In this document: in pieces, positions 23,239-31,272 of the stretch
Position numbering within the stretch: the stretch's first letter is position 1
How the letters are laid out: every line of letters begins with the position of its first letter
The notes under the pieces: generated by a model
Databases searched by the model: none
Seen by the model: the letters and a program-made list of their open reading frames with translations, nothing else
What the model was told of the DNA's origin: nothing
From: Salinarimonas sp.
GTDB lineage: Bacteria > Pseudomonadota > Alphaproteobacteria > Rhizobiales > Beijerinckiaceae
Assembly: GCA_020832565.1 (NCBI GenBank)
Contig: JAFIEI010000038.1
Coordinates: 1-37,523 of the forward strand
Reading direction: 5' to 3'
DNA: 37,523 nucleotides
Translations under genes and position numbers: made by a program

Positions 23239-24654
23239 ATGATGAGCTATGATCCGCAAGACCTGAGCCTGAACGCGCGCCGCCTGCGCCTCGACACGCT
23301 GGTGCGTCTGCGCTGGCTCGCCGTGACCGGGCAGAGTCTCGCCGTGTTCGGCGTGCATTTCGGGCTGGGCTATACGCTGCCCTTCGCGGCCTGCCTCGTC
23401 CTGATCGGCCTTGCGGCGCTGCTCAACATCGCCATCCGCATCCGCTACCCGGCGAGCCACCGCCTGCATGACGACACGGCGACGGGGCTGCTCGCCTTCG
23501 ATATCGTGCAGCTGGCGCTGCTGCTCTTCCTCACCGGCGGTCTGCAGAACCCGTTCAGCCTGCTTTTTCTTGCACCCGTATTGATCTCGGCGACGGCCCT
23601 GCCGCCGTTGCGCACCCTGTTTCTCGGGCTGCTGGCCGTGGGCTGTGCGACGCTGCTGGCGCTCGCGCATCTGCCGCTGCCGTGGATTCCCGGCGAGACG
23701 CTGCAGATGCCGTTTCTCTATATCAGCGGGAAATGGTTCGCGATCCTGCTCGGCACCGCCTTCATCGGAGTCTATGCCTGGCGGATCGCGGAGGAGGGGC
23801 GTCAGCTCGCGCAGGCGCTGGCCGCGACGGAGCTGGTGCTGGCGCGCGAGCAGCATCTGTCCCAGATCGACGGGCTCGCCGCAGCGGCGGCGCATGAGCT
23901 CGGCACGCCGCTGGCCACCATCACGGTCGTTGCCAAGGAACTCGCCCGGCGTGCTCCGGCAGATGCCGAGACCGCCGAGGATCTGGCCCTGCTGCGCGAC
24001 CAGGCCGAGCGCTGCCGCGCCATTCTCGGCAAGCTGACGTCGCTGAGCGCCGAGGACAAGCGCGGCTTTCTGGAACGCATCAGCCTCGGTCATCTGATCG
24101 AGGAGGTGGTCGATCCGCAGCGCGGCATCGGCGTGCCGCTGCATGTGGATATCAGCGGGGAGGGGGCACAGCCCTTCTGCCAGCGCAATGCGGGGCTGAT
24201 CTACGGGCTTGCCAACCTCGTCGACAATGCCGTCGATTTCGCCGACACGGCTGTACATGTGATCGCGCGCTGGGATTCCCGCGAGGTGCGGATCGAGATC
24301 CGGGATGACGGGCCGGGCATTCGCCCCGACATCCTGTTGCGCCTCGGCGAACCTTATGTGACCAGCCGGGGCTCCGACAAGCGCGGGCGCGGCGAGCGCA
24401 TGCAGGGACACGGGCTGGGTGTCTTCATCGCCAAGACGCTGATCGAGCGCACGGGCGCGCAACTGTCGCTTACCAATCAGCCCGCCCACGGCCATGGCGC
24501 CATCGCGCGAATCGTCTGGCGGCGCGAGACTTTCGAATGGCGTGATCCCGCTTTCGACGCGCAGGAACTGGATACCGCGACAAACGCGCCTATTTTAGAA
24601 GACGAACATGTTTTGGACGCGCGCGTGTCATCGGATCGCGATCATCGTGCGTAA
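23239..24654 (+). CDS. regB: Redox-sensing histidine kinase RegB/ActS/PrrB
   Basis: A 471-residue membrane sensor kinase of the global redox system of alphaproteobacteria. Seen: an N-terminal membrane domain with five to six hydrophobic helices, the quinone-sensing GGLQNPF (residues 100-106), the H-box AAAAHELGTPLATI with phosphoacceptor His219, the redox-active cysteine motif QAERCR (Cys259), an N-box GLANLVDNAVDF, and the ATP-lid region IEIRDDGPGI and GLGVFIAKTLIERTG. All signatures that distinguish RegB from other kinases are intact. Under aerobic conditions such kinases are shut off by disulfide formation or ubiquinone. The cognate regulator gene follows after 71 bp; the senC gene often found beside regA is absent. 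Confidence 0.94.
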   Translation: MMSYDPQDLSLNARRLRLDTLVRLRWLAVTGQSLAVFGVHFGLGYTLPFAACLVLIGLAALLNIAIRIRYPASHRLHDDTATGLLAFDIVQLALLLFLTGGLQNPFSLLFLAPVLISATALPPLRTLFLGLLAVGCATLLALAHLPLPWIPGETLQMPFLYISGKWFAILLGTAFIGVYAWRIAEEGRQLAQALAATELVLAREQHLSQIDGLAAAAAHELGTPLATITVVAKELARRAPADAETAEDLALLRDQAERCRAILGKLTSLSAEDKRGFLERISLGHLIEEVVDPQRGIGVPLHVDISGEGAQPFCQRNAGLIYGLANLVDNAVDFADTAVHVIARWDSREVRIEIRDDGPGIRPDILLRLGEPYVTSRGSDKRGRGERMQGHGLGVFIAKTLIERTGAQLSLTNQPAHGHGAIARIVWRRETFEWRDPAFDAQELDTATNAPILEDEHVLDARVSSDRDHRA

Positions 24655-24725
24655 GTCCGACAGGGACGTCCGGCAGCCCGCGCGATGGTGCAGGCAGGGG
24701 TGTTCGAGAACGAGGAGATGGAGTG

Positions 24726-25289
24726 ATGATCGAGGCCGAAATCGTGCAGGATGCCGTCATCGAAGGGGATAACGCCCTTCTCATCGTAGACGACGACCGC
24801 CCGTTCTCGACCCGTCTGGCCCGCGCCATGGAAAGCCGGGGCTATCGTGTGACCGTCGCGGAGACCGTCGCGGAAGGCATCGCGCAGGTCGATGCCGCAC
24901 CCCCGGCCTTCGCCATTATCGACATGCGGCTCGCCGACGGGAACGGACTCGACGTCATCACCCGGCTCAAGGAGCGCCGCCCCGATGCGCGCGGTGTCGT
25001 GCTCACCGGTTACGGCAACATCGCCACGGCCGTCACGGCGGTGAAGCTCGGTGCTTTCGATTATCTCGCCAAACCCGCCGATGCCGACGAGATCGACGCG
25101 GCGCTCAAGGCCGGCCCGGAGGGTCGAGCGGATCCGCCGGAGAACCCGATGTCGGCGGATCGGGTGCGCTGGGAGCATATCCAGCGTGTCTACGAATTGT
25201 GCGGGCGCAACGTCTCCGAGACGGCGCGCCGCCTGAACATGCATCGCCGCACGCTCCAGCGCATCCTCGCCAAGCGCGCGCCGCGCTGA
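24726..25289 (+). CDS. regA: Response regulator RegA/ActR/PrrA
   Basis: A 187-residue response regulator, partner of RegB. Seen: receiver domain with the acidic pocket DDD (residues 22-24), phosphoacceptor Asp66 in IIDMRLADGNGLD, Thr94 and Lys116 (YLAKPADADEI), then a proline-rich hinge and a Fis-type helix-turn-helix at the C-terminus (NVSETARRLNMHRRTLQRIL), which is the highly conserved RegA DNA-binding helix. Regulons of this protein cover respiration, nitrogen and carbon fixation. The ATG at 24726 follows GAGGAGATGGAG; a GTG one codon earlier is possible. It ends 10 bp from the convergent acyl-CoA ligase gene. Confidence 0.95.
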   Translation: MIEAEIVQDAVIEGDNALLIVDDDRPFSTRLARAMESRGYRVTVAETVAEGIAQVDAAPPAFAIIDMRLADGNGLDVITRLKERRPDARGVVLTGYGNIATAVTAVKLGAFDYLAKPADADEIDAALKAGPEGRADPPENPMSADRVRWEHIQRVYELCGRNVSETARRLNMHRRTLQRILAKRAPR

Positions 25290-25299
25290 CTTGAGCGGA

Positions 25300-26955
25300 T
25301 TATGACAGGCGCTCGCGCTTCAGCCTGATCCCGGCGGCTTCGCGGTCGAAGGTGTCCGGCGTCACGCCGTCATTGCGCAGGGCATGCTTTTGCAGCTTGC
25401 CGCTTGCCGTCTTGGGCAGGTCCTGCGTGACGCGGATATAGCGCGGCACCATGAAATGCGGCACGCGGTCGGCGAGGAAGCCGACCAGTTCCGCCGGATC
25501 GATCGTCTCGCCGGCCACCGGCGTGACTACCGCCAGCACCTCGTCCTCGGTCTCGGCGCTCGGCACCGCGACGGCGACCGCCTCGCGCACTGCCGGGTGC
25601 GCGGTGATTTCCGCCTCAAGCGCGAATGACGAGATGTTCTCGCCCCGTCGCCTGATCACATCCTTGATACGATCGACGAAGAAGTAGCGGCCCCGTTCAT
25701 CCTGCCGGAACGCATCCCCCGTATGGAACCAGCCGTTTCGCATGGCGGCCGCCGTGGCTTCGGCGTTGCGGTAGTATCCCGCAAACAGCGCCCACGGCCG
25801 GTGCGAGCGGATCACGAGTTCGCCGACCTGCCCGGCGGCGACGGGGATGTCGTTCTCGTCGACGATCCGCAGCTCGAACGGCGCCCGCACGGTGCCCGCA
25901 AGGCCGACATCCTCGCTTCCCGCCTGGCCGATGCCGGGTCCGGCGATGAGGGGGCTCGCGATCTCGGTCATGTTGTAGACGGTATAGAGCGCGCTTCCGA
26001 AGCGCTGGTGAAACTGCGGCGCATCCTCTCCGAAGGGAACGATATAGACTTTCGCGAGCGGGTGATCGCGGTCCTGCGGATCGGGCGGCGCCTTCAGGAG
26101 GAAATTCGCCATGACGCCCAGAAGCAGCACCACCGTGCTGCCGGTATCGCGGATCGCGGTCCAGAAATCGCCCGTGCGGAATTCCGGGATCATTGCCATG
26201 GTGGCGCCACGGGCAAGGCTCGCATGGACGTAGAGCGTGCTGCCGCAATGGAAGATCGGCCCCGCGATCATGCAGCAATCATCCGCCTCGATCGCCTCGA
26301 TGGCTTCGGGCCCCATCGTATAGTGCTGGATATAGGTGAAGAGCACGCCCTTGGGGGCCCCGGTCGTGCCGGAGGTATACATGATCGCCTGCACGTCGAA
26401 GGGGCGGATCGGCTGTTCGAGGGTGAGCATCGCCTCGTCGATGGTGGCGGGATCGCGCAGAGGCTCCAGGGTGATGCCGGGGATCGTCGCCGCTTCGGCC
26501 TGCACATCCACCGTCAGGACATGGCGCAATGCGCCGCATTCGATATCGGCCAGCCGCCCGACCAGGGCCGGATGGGCGATCATCAGGCGCGCATCGGCAT
26601 TGTCGAGGATCTGCGCCAGTGACTGCCCGCGTGCGGCGGTGTTGAGCGGGATATAGACGCCGCCGAGATAGTTGATGGCAAACCACGTGACCAGCAGATC
26701 CGGGCCGTTGCCCATCCAGCACAGGACATGTTCGCCCTGGCGTACGCCCGCCGTCGCGAGGGCGCAGGCGCGCCGGCGAACGCGCTCGAGCAAACCGGCA
26801 TAGCTCCAGACCTCCGGCGCCCGGTCGCGCCCGTGCCAGAAGCGGATGCAGTCGCGGTCGGGATGAGCGCCTGCGCGATCTTCCAGCAGGTCACGCAGAA
26901 CACTATCCCCGACCGGCGGAACGGAATCTGCGGCAATCGGCGCGAGGGGGGCCAT
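25300..26955 (-). CDS. Acyl-CoA ligase (AMP-forming)
   Basis: A 551-residue ATP-dependent acyl-CoA synthetase of the ANL superfamily. Seen: the phosphate-binding loop YTSGTTGAPKG (residues 193-203), VYNMTEIASP (adenine-contact motif A5 region), GWFHTGDAFRQDERGRYFFVDR in consecutive pieces, RRRGENISSFALEAEI, and the C-terminal catalytic lysine in PKTASGKLQKHAL. It resembles CaiC-like carnitine/crotonobetaine and fatty-acyl ligases, but the substrate cannot be told. The ATG at 26955 follows GGGAGAGAG; the reading frame continues 46 codons upstream without resemblance. It is divergent from nnrU with two inverted repeats between. Confidence 0.88.
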   Translation of the reverse strand: MAPLAPIAADSVPPVGDSVLRDLLEDRAGAHPDRDCIRFWHGRDRAPEVWSYAGLLERVRRRACALATAGVRQGEHVLCWMGNGPDLLVTWFAINYLGGVYIPLNTAARGQSLAQILDNADARLMIAHPALVGRLADIECGALRHVLTVDVQAEAATIPGITLEPLRDPATIDEAMLTLEQPIRPFDVQAIMYTSGTTGAPKGVLFTYIQHYTMGPEAIEAIEADDCCMIAGPIFHCGSTLYVHASLARGATMAMIPEFRTGDFWTAIRDTGSTVVLLLGVMANFLLKAPPDPQDRDHPLAKVYIVPFGEDAPQFHQRFGSALYTVYNMTEIASPLIAGPGIGQAGSEDVGLAGTVRAPFELRIVDENDIPVAAGQVGELVIRSHRPWALFAGYYRNAEATAAAMRNGWFHTGDAFRQDERGRYFFVDRIKDVIRRRGENISSFALEAEITAHPAVREAVAVAVPSAETEDEVLAVVTPVAGETIDPAELVGFLADRVPHFMVPRYIRVTQDLPKTASGKLQKHALRNDGVTPDTFDREAAGIRLKRERLS

Positions 26956-27072
26956 GGTCTCTCTCCCGGAATCTTTCTGGCTGGCCCCGCGTGAGGCGCG
27001 ATACGTGCCGGGGCGGCGACAGGCAAACGCATGTCGCGTGCACCTGTCCAGCGCACAGTTGCAAGCCGGGTT

Positions 27073-27092
27073 TGTGGATTTTTCGATCCACA
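27073..27092. promoter_or_regulatory. Inverted repeat between acyl-CoA ligase and nnrU
   Basis: TGTGGAT-TTTTCG-ATCCACA, perfect 7-bp arms with a 6-base spacer, lies between the divergent starts. It could be an operator of a TetR- or GntR-like regulator, or a small hairpin. A second palindrome lies 40 bp on. Confidence 0.4.
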
Positions 27093-27130
27093 CGACCCGC
27101 GCCGGGCCCGTATCCGACCCGCACGCGGTT

Positions 27131-27144
27131 TTTGCGGTCGCAAA
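27131..27144. promoter_or_regulatory. Second inverted repeat upstream of nnrU
   Basis: TTTGCG-GT-CGCAAA, perfect 6-bp arms. It lies 49 bp before the nnrU start, where an operator overlapping a promoter would be expected. Confidence 0.35.
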
Positions 27145-27192
27145 GCAGGTCCGTCCGCGTTAGAAGCATTGCAGGCGGGATCGGAGGAACTT

Positions 27193-27780
27193 ATGGCGTT
27201 ACTTATTCTCGGGCTGGTGCTCTTCATCGGCGTGCACGGCTTCACGATGATGCGCGAGAAGCGCGCGGACGCGATCGCGAAACTCGGCGAGAACGGCTAC
27301 AAGGGCGTGTACGCGCTGCTGGTTCTCACGGGTTTCATCCTGATCTGGATCGGTTTCGGGCAGTATCGCGCCGGCGGCTATATCCAGATCTGGTGGCCGC
27401 CGATCTGGACCCAGCATCTCGCGGCAACGCTCGTGCTCTTCTCGTTCATCCTGCTGCCGGCTGCCTATATGCCGGGCTATATCAAGGCGAAGGCGAAGCA
27501 TCCGATGCTCGCCGCCGTGAAGATCTGGGCGTTCGCGCATCTTCTCGCCAATGGCGATCTCGGCTCGATCATCCTGTTCGGATCGCTCCTCGCCTGGGCG
27601 GTGGTTGCGCGCATCTCGACGAAACGGCGCACGGATCCGCCCTCCGCCGTCAGCGCGCCGGTGACCAACCCGCAGGCGAAATACGATATCATCGCCGTCG
27701 TGATCGGGCTGGTGGCCTATATCGCCTTCGCCTTCTGGCTCCACCGTCTGCTGATCGGCGTTCCGGTCTTCACCGTGTGA
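27193..27780 (+). CDS. nnrU: NnrU family membrane protein
   Basis: A 195-residue inner-membrane protein of the NnrU family, first linked to nitric oxide reductase and denitrification, though many members occur without denitrification genes. Seen: five or so hydrophobic helices, the family block [20 protein letters not shown], an aromatic [34 protein letters not shown] (the conserved core with HLLANGD) and RRTDPP. The start is fixed by a strong GGAGGAA before the ATG at 27193; an in-frame extension upstream is unlike any protein. panB starts 10 bp after its stop, so they share a transcript. Confidence 0.9.
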   Translation: MALLILGLVLFIGVHGFTMMREKRADAIAKLGENGYKGVYALLVLTGFILIWIGFGQYRAGGYIQIWWPPIWTQHLAATLVLFSFILLPAAYMPGYIKAKAKHPMLAAVKIWAFAHLLANGDLGSIILFGSLLAWAVVARISTKRRTDPPSAVSAPVTNPQAKYDIIAVVIGLVAYIAFAFWLHRLLIGVPVFTV

Positions 27781-27790
27781 GGAGGATGCG

Positions 27791-28621
27791 ATGTCTTCAC
27801 AGGCTCAGAACCGCCGCCTGACCGCGCCCGATATCGCCGCGCGCAAGGGGGAAGCCGGGGGCGAACCCATCGTCGCACTCACCGCCTATACCGCGCCGAT
27901 GGCCCGGCTCGTCGACGGCGTGGCGGATGTGATCCTCGTAGGCGATTCCGTCGGCATGGTGGTGCACGGCTTCGATTCGACCCTTCCCGTCACCCTCGAC
28001 ATGATGATCCTGCATGCGCAGGCGGTGATGCGCGGGTCGCAGCGTGCGCTCGTCGTCATCGATCTGCCCTTCGCCACCTATGAAGCCGGCCCCCTGCAGG
28101 CTTTCGAGGCCGCCGCGCGGATCATGAAGGAGACAGGCTGCGGCGCGGTGAAGCTCGAGGGCGGCGCGCATATGGCGGAGACGGTGCGCTTCCTCACGCA
28201 GCGCGGCATTCCGGTGATGGGCCATACCGGGCTGACGCCGCAATCCATCGCCGCGCTGGGCAGTTTCCGCGCACAGGGGCGCGAGCGCTCGCAATGGCCG
28301 CAGATGATCGCCGATGCGCAGGCGATCGCGCAGGCCGGGGCATTCTCCGTCGTCGTCGAGGCGGTCGCCGAGCCGCTCGCCGTCGAGATCACAAAGGCGG
28401 TGGAGGTGCCCGTCATCGGGATCGGCGCCTCGGCGCAATGCGACGGGCAGATCCTCGTGCTCGACGACATGCTGGGGCTGACCCCGCGCACGCCCAAATT
28501 CGTCAAGCGCTATGCCGAGATCGGCGCCGATGCCGAGCGGGCGCTTGCAGAATATGCGCGTGAGGTGCGTGAGCGCAGCTTTCCGGCGCCGCAGCAGACC
28601 TATCCAGAACGCAAGCGCTGA
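27791..28621 (+). CDS. panB: 3-methyl-2-oxobutanoate hydroxymethyltransferase
   Basis: A 276-residue enzyme adding a one-carbon unit from methylene-tetrahydrofolate to alpha-ketoisovalerate, the first step of pantothenate synthesis. Seen: [14 protein letters not shown] near the start, the metal-binding [32 protein letters not shown] and the late [20 protein letters not shown] in pieces, all characteristic. GAGGAGG precedes the ATG. panC is not in the window. It is convergent with the PAS kinase gene across 24 bp. Confidence 0.95.
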   Translation: MSSQAQNRRLTAPDIAARKGEAGGEPIVALTAYTAPMARLVDGVADVILVGDSVGMVVHGFDSTLPVTLDMMILHAQAVMRGSQRALVVIDLPFATYEAGPLQAFEAAARIMKETGCGAVKLEGGAHMAETVRFLTQRGIPVMGHTGLTPQSIAALGSFRAQGRERSQWPQMIADAQAIAQAGAFSVVVEAVAEPLAVEITKAVEVPVIGIGASAQCDGQILVLDDMLGLTPRTPKFVKRYAEIGADAERALAEYAREVRERSFPAPQQTYPERKR

Positions 28622-28645
28622 GCTTCGGTGTTCAGGGCGCCGCCT

Positions 28646-30946
28646 TCAGGCCGCGTGCGGCATGGCCTGGTAGCTGTTCAGTGGCAAGTGTACCAGCACG
28701 ATTGTGCCGACGCCCACCTGTGACCGGATCCGCAGGTTCCCGCCATGCAGTTCGGCCAGCGACTTGGCGATGGCGAGGCCGAGGCCGGAGCCCTGATAGG
28801 TGCGCGAGAACTCGCTTTCGACCTGCTCGAAGGGGCGCCCGATCTTCTTCATGGCCTCGCGCGGAATGCCGATGCCGTCATCCTCGACATAGAGGTTGAT
28901 GGCATCGTTGACGATACGCGTGCGCAGGGCGATGCGCCCGTTCTCCTCGGTGAATTTCACCGCGTTCTGCAGCAGGTTGACGAGGATCTGCTGGATGGCG
29001 CGTTCGTCGGCGAAGATCCTGGCATCGGGCGCCTTCTCGATCGTGAATTCGAGCCCCTTGGCGCGAGCGAGTTCGCCGATCATCCTCGAGGCGCGTTCGA
29101 TCACGTCGTCCACGGCGAAATCCTGCTTTTCGAGCCGGATGCGTCCCGCCTCGATGCGCGACATGTCGAGAATGTCGTTGATCACCGAGAGCAGATACTC
29201 GCCCGATGAGCGGATATCGCGGCAATACTCGCCGTATTTGCCGTTTCCGAGCGGGCCGAACACGCCGCTTTCCATCACCTCCGCGAAGCCGATAATGGCG
29301 TTCAGCGGTGTGCGCAGCTCGTGGCTCATATTGGCGAGAAATTCCGATTTCGCCCGGCTTGCACCCTCGGCTTCCGCCTTCTGCTCGAGATAGCGCTCTG
29401 CGAGATCGGCGAGCTGCTGGGTCTGGGTTTCGAGCTTCTGGCGCGAGACGCGCAGGTCGCTGATGGTCGCCTTGAGGCGGCGCTCGGAATCGAGCAGGCG
29501 CTCCTCCTGACGCTTGAGGGCGGTGATGTCGGTGCCGACCGAGACATAACCGCCATCGCCGGTGCGGCGCTCGTTGATCTGCAGCCAGCGCCCGTCGGCG
29601 AGCTCGGCCTCGAAGCTGCGCGCCCCTGCTTCCGGGCAGGCATCGCGCGGCAGCTCCTGCTGCACGATCGGCTGATGCGCTTCCTGCATGACGAGCGCAT
29701 AGGCCGTGCCGGGCGCGGCGGTCTCATGATCGAGCCGGTGCAGCTCGCGGAATTTCGAATTGCACAGGACGAGGCGGTTCTCCGAATCCCACAGCACGAA
29801 TGCCTCGGAGATCGCATCGACGGCATCGCGCAGGCGCATATCCGCTTCGGCGGTGCGTTGCGCGAGCTGGCGTTGGTCGGTCACGTCGACGCAGATGCCG
29901 ATGAGATGACGCGAGCCGTCATCCTGATCATCCACCAGCTCGGCCCGCGCGCGCAGCCAGACCCAGCGCCCCCGGACGTCGCGGATGCGGAATTCGTGGT
30001 CGACCACGGTCGAGCGCGAGGCGGCGAGCTCGTCGGCCAGCACAAAGAAATCGGTATCCTCGGCATGGATCAGATCGTTCACGTCGCCGAAGGAAAGGAA
30101 CTCGTCCTCGCGCGTGTAGCCGAGCATCGCATACATGGAATCCGACCAGTAGATCCGCCCGCGCGCGACATCCCAGTCCCACAGGCCGCAGCGGCCGCGA
30201 TTGAGCGCCGAGTCGATCCGCCTGCCCACCTTCTGGCAGATGTGATCGGCGGTGCGTGCCCGCGATGCCTGCAGGAAATAGGCGGCGCCGAGGCCTATCA
30301 GCACCACGATCGTGGCCGCGAGCAGCGAGAGCTGGGACTGGCTGCGCTGCTGGCTCGCGGCGAAGATGCTGTCGGTCGTATGAATCACCGCAAGACGTGC
30401 GCCGTCACGCAGCGCGTGCAGGCTCGCGATAGCCGACGACTCGTCGGGGAGCGTAACGGCAAGCGCGCCGGCATCCGCTCCCAGCGCCTGCAGGGCGGGA
30501 TCCTGCCCGAGCAGGCCGTGCAGGGTCTCGCTCCCGGCCAGCGCCGGTGCCGCGCCGTATATCGCCAGCAACACACCGGCGCGATCGGCGACGGCGAAGA
30601 AGCGCCCGCTGCGGTCGAGCTCACTCGGCAGGTCGCGTGTGAAGTCGTCGAGCCGCGTCGCGGTAGCGTGATCGGGATCGTCTGCAAAGCTGCTCGCGGC
30701 GAGTTGGCCCAGAAGCGATGCCTCAGCCGCCGCCTGTTTGAGCGCGGCCTGACGGTCGCCGCGGGACTGGAGAATGACGGTTGCGCAAAGCGTGAGAAGG
30801 AAGATGCCGAGGAGGATGGGGACTGCGAGCTTGAGCCAGGGATCGGCGCGTTCGAGCCGTCCGAGAGTCGGGTAAGCGCCGGCCCCGATGACTCCCAATA
30901 TGCTCCCACCGCGCGCAGAAGCGCACGTTGTCTCCGCGCCCGTCAT
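28646..30946 (-). CDS. PAS-domain sensor histidine kinase (PleC/DivJ type)
   Basis: A 766-residue membrane kinase. Seen: a first membrane helix (about residues 38-60), a sensing region on the outer side, a second helix (about 206-225), a PAS domain (about 250-360, ending in ICVDVTDQRQL), a second PAS domain (about 375-478), a coiled coil (about 480-530), the HisKA domain with FLANMSHELRTPLNAIIGF (phospho-His542) and the FGPLGN...YGEYCRDI stretch found in PleC/DivJ kinases, then an ATPase domain with VNLLQNAVKF and VEDDGIGI. No receiver domain or adjacent regulator, so it is an orphan. The ATG at 30946 is used; another at 30997 is possible. Its upstream region is rich in GANTC sites, which fits cell-cycle control. 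Confidence 0.87.
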   Translation of the reverse strand: MTGAETTCASARGGSILGVIGAGAYPTLGRLERADPWLKLAVPILLGIFLLTLCATVILQSRGDRQAALKQAAAEASLLGQLAASSFADDPDHATATRLDDFTRDLPSELDRSGRFFAVADRAGVLLAIYGAAPALAGSETLHGLLGQDPALQALGADAGALAVTLPDESSAIASLHALRDGARLAVIHTTDSIFAASQQRSQSQLSLLAATIVVLIGLGAAYFLQASRARTADHICQKVGRRIDSALNRGRCGLWDWDVARGRIYWSDSMYAMLGYTREDEFLSFGDVNDLIHAEDTDFFVLADELAASRSTVVDHEFRIRDVRGRWVWLRARAELVDDQDDGSRHLIGICVDVTDQRQLAQRTAEADMRLRDAVDAISEAFVLWDSENRLVLCNSKFRELHRLDHETAAPGTAYALVMQEAHQPIVQQELPRDACPEAGARSFEAELADGRWLQINERRTGDGGYVSVGTDITALKRQEERLLDSERRLKATISDLRVSRQKLETQTQQLADLAERYLEQKAEAEGASRAKSEFLANMSHELRTPLNAIIGFAEVMESGVFGPLGNGKYGEYCRDIRSSGEYLLSVINDILDMSRIEAGRIRLEKQDFAVDDVIERASRMIGELARAKGLEFTIEKAPDARIFADERAIQQILVNLLQNAVKFTEENGRIALRTRIVNDAINLYVEDDGIGIPREAMKKIGRPFEQVESEFSRTYQGSGLGLAIAKSLAELHGGNLRIRSQVGVGTIVLVHLPLNSYQAMPHAA

Positions 30947-31017
30947 GCGCAGACCCCCATTGAATTCCGTTTGTTGGTGTCGGGAGATGTGCCGCATCCA
31001 CCCGAATCACCCACAAT

Positions 31018-31064
31018 AGAATCCTGTAGAAAAAAATTGTCCAGACTTGCATTCAGGATTTTTT
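31018..31064 (+). terminator. Hairpin followed by a T-run (plus-strand terminator-like)
   Basis: AGAATCCTG (31018-31026) pairs with CAGGATTTT (31054-31062), 9 bp with one G-T wobble, around a 27-base loop, and the T-run continues to 31064. It reads as a terminator on the plus strand, yet no plus-strand gene is upstream. In the other direction it would be part of the kinase leader. Confidence 0.3.
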
Positions 31065-31102
31065 AAGGTGCGCGAAAACTGCTGCGCCACGTCCTTCGTC
31101 GC

Positions 31103-31132
31103 TTACAATGCGTCGGAATCAAGACATTGTAA
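31103..31132. promoter_or_regulatory. 8-bp inverted repeat upstream of the PAS kinase
   Basis: TTACAATG (31103-31110) and CATTGTAA (31125-31132) are perfect complements with a 14-base spacer; half-site centres are 22 bp apart, two turns of the helix, which suits a dimeric regulator. A GAATC (CcrM) site lies in the spacer at 31116-31120. Confidence 0.5.
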
Positions 31133-31206
31133 TATCGAATCTATTCGGGGCGCGTGCGAAGATGCTTCGCGCAAGTGTGACTGGTGATTCGCGCAAAAAG
31201 TCTCGG

Positions 31207-31230
31207 TTGCGCCACTATTGTGCGGCGCAA
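31207..31230 (-). repeat. Inverted repeat beyond the pepN stop
   Basis: TTGCGCC and GGCGCAA form perfect 7-bp arms with a 10-base loop, starting 43 bp past the pepN stop on its strand. It could help end the pepN transcript, but no U-tract follows. Confidence 0.3.
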
Positions 31231-31272
31231 TGAATCAATGCTGCATCGCAATATGTCGCCTGCTTCGGCAAA

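Larger units (their letters stand above)
30947..31272. other. 326-bp regulatory intergenic region of the PAS kinase
   Basis: No supportable gene lies between the kinase start and the pepN stop. The stretch contains six GANTC sites (31004, 31019, 31116, 31137, 31186, 31232), where about 1.3 would be expected by chance, an 8-bp inverted repeat at 31103-31132, and two further small inverted repeats (31156-31170 and 31207-31230). It is more AT-rich than its neighbours, as promoters are. Confidence 0.6.

Noticed and set aside
29321-31066. 581-codon plus-strand open frame opposite the PAS kinase
   Set aside because: A shadow with biased arginine/glycine content; the kinase on the other strand has all its motifs.
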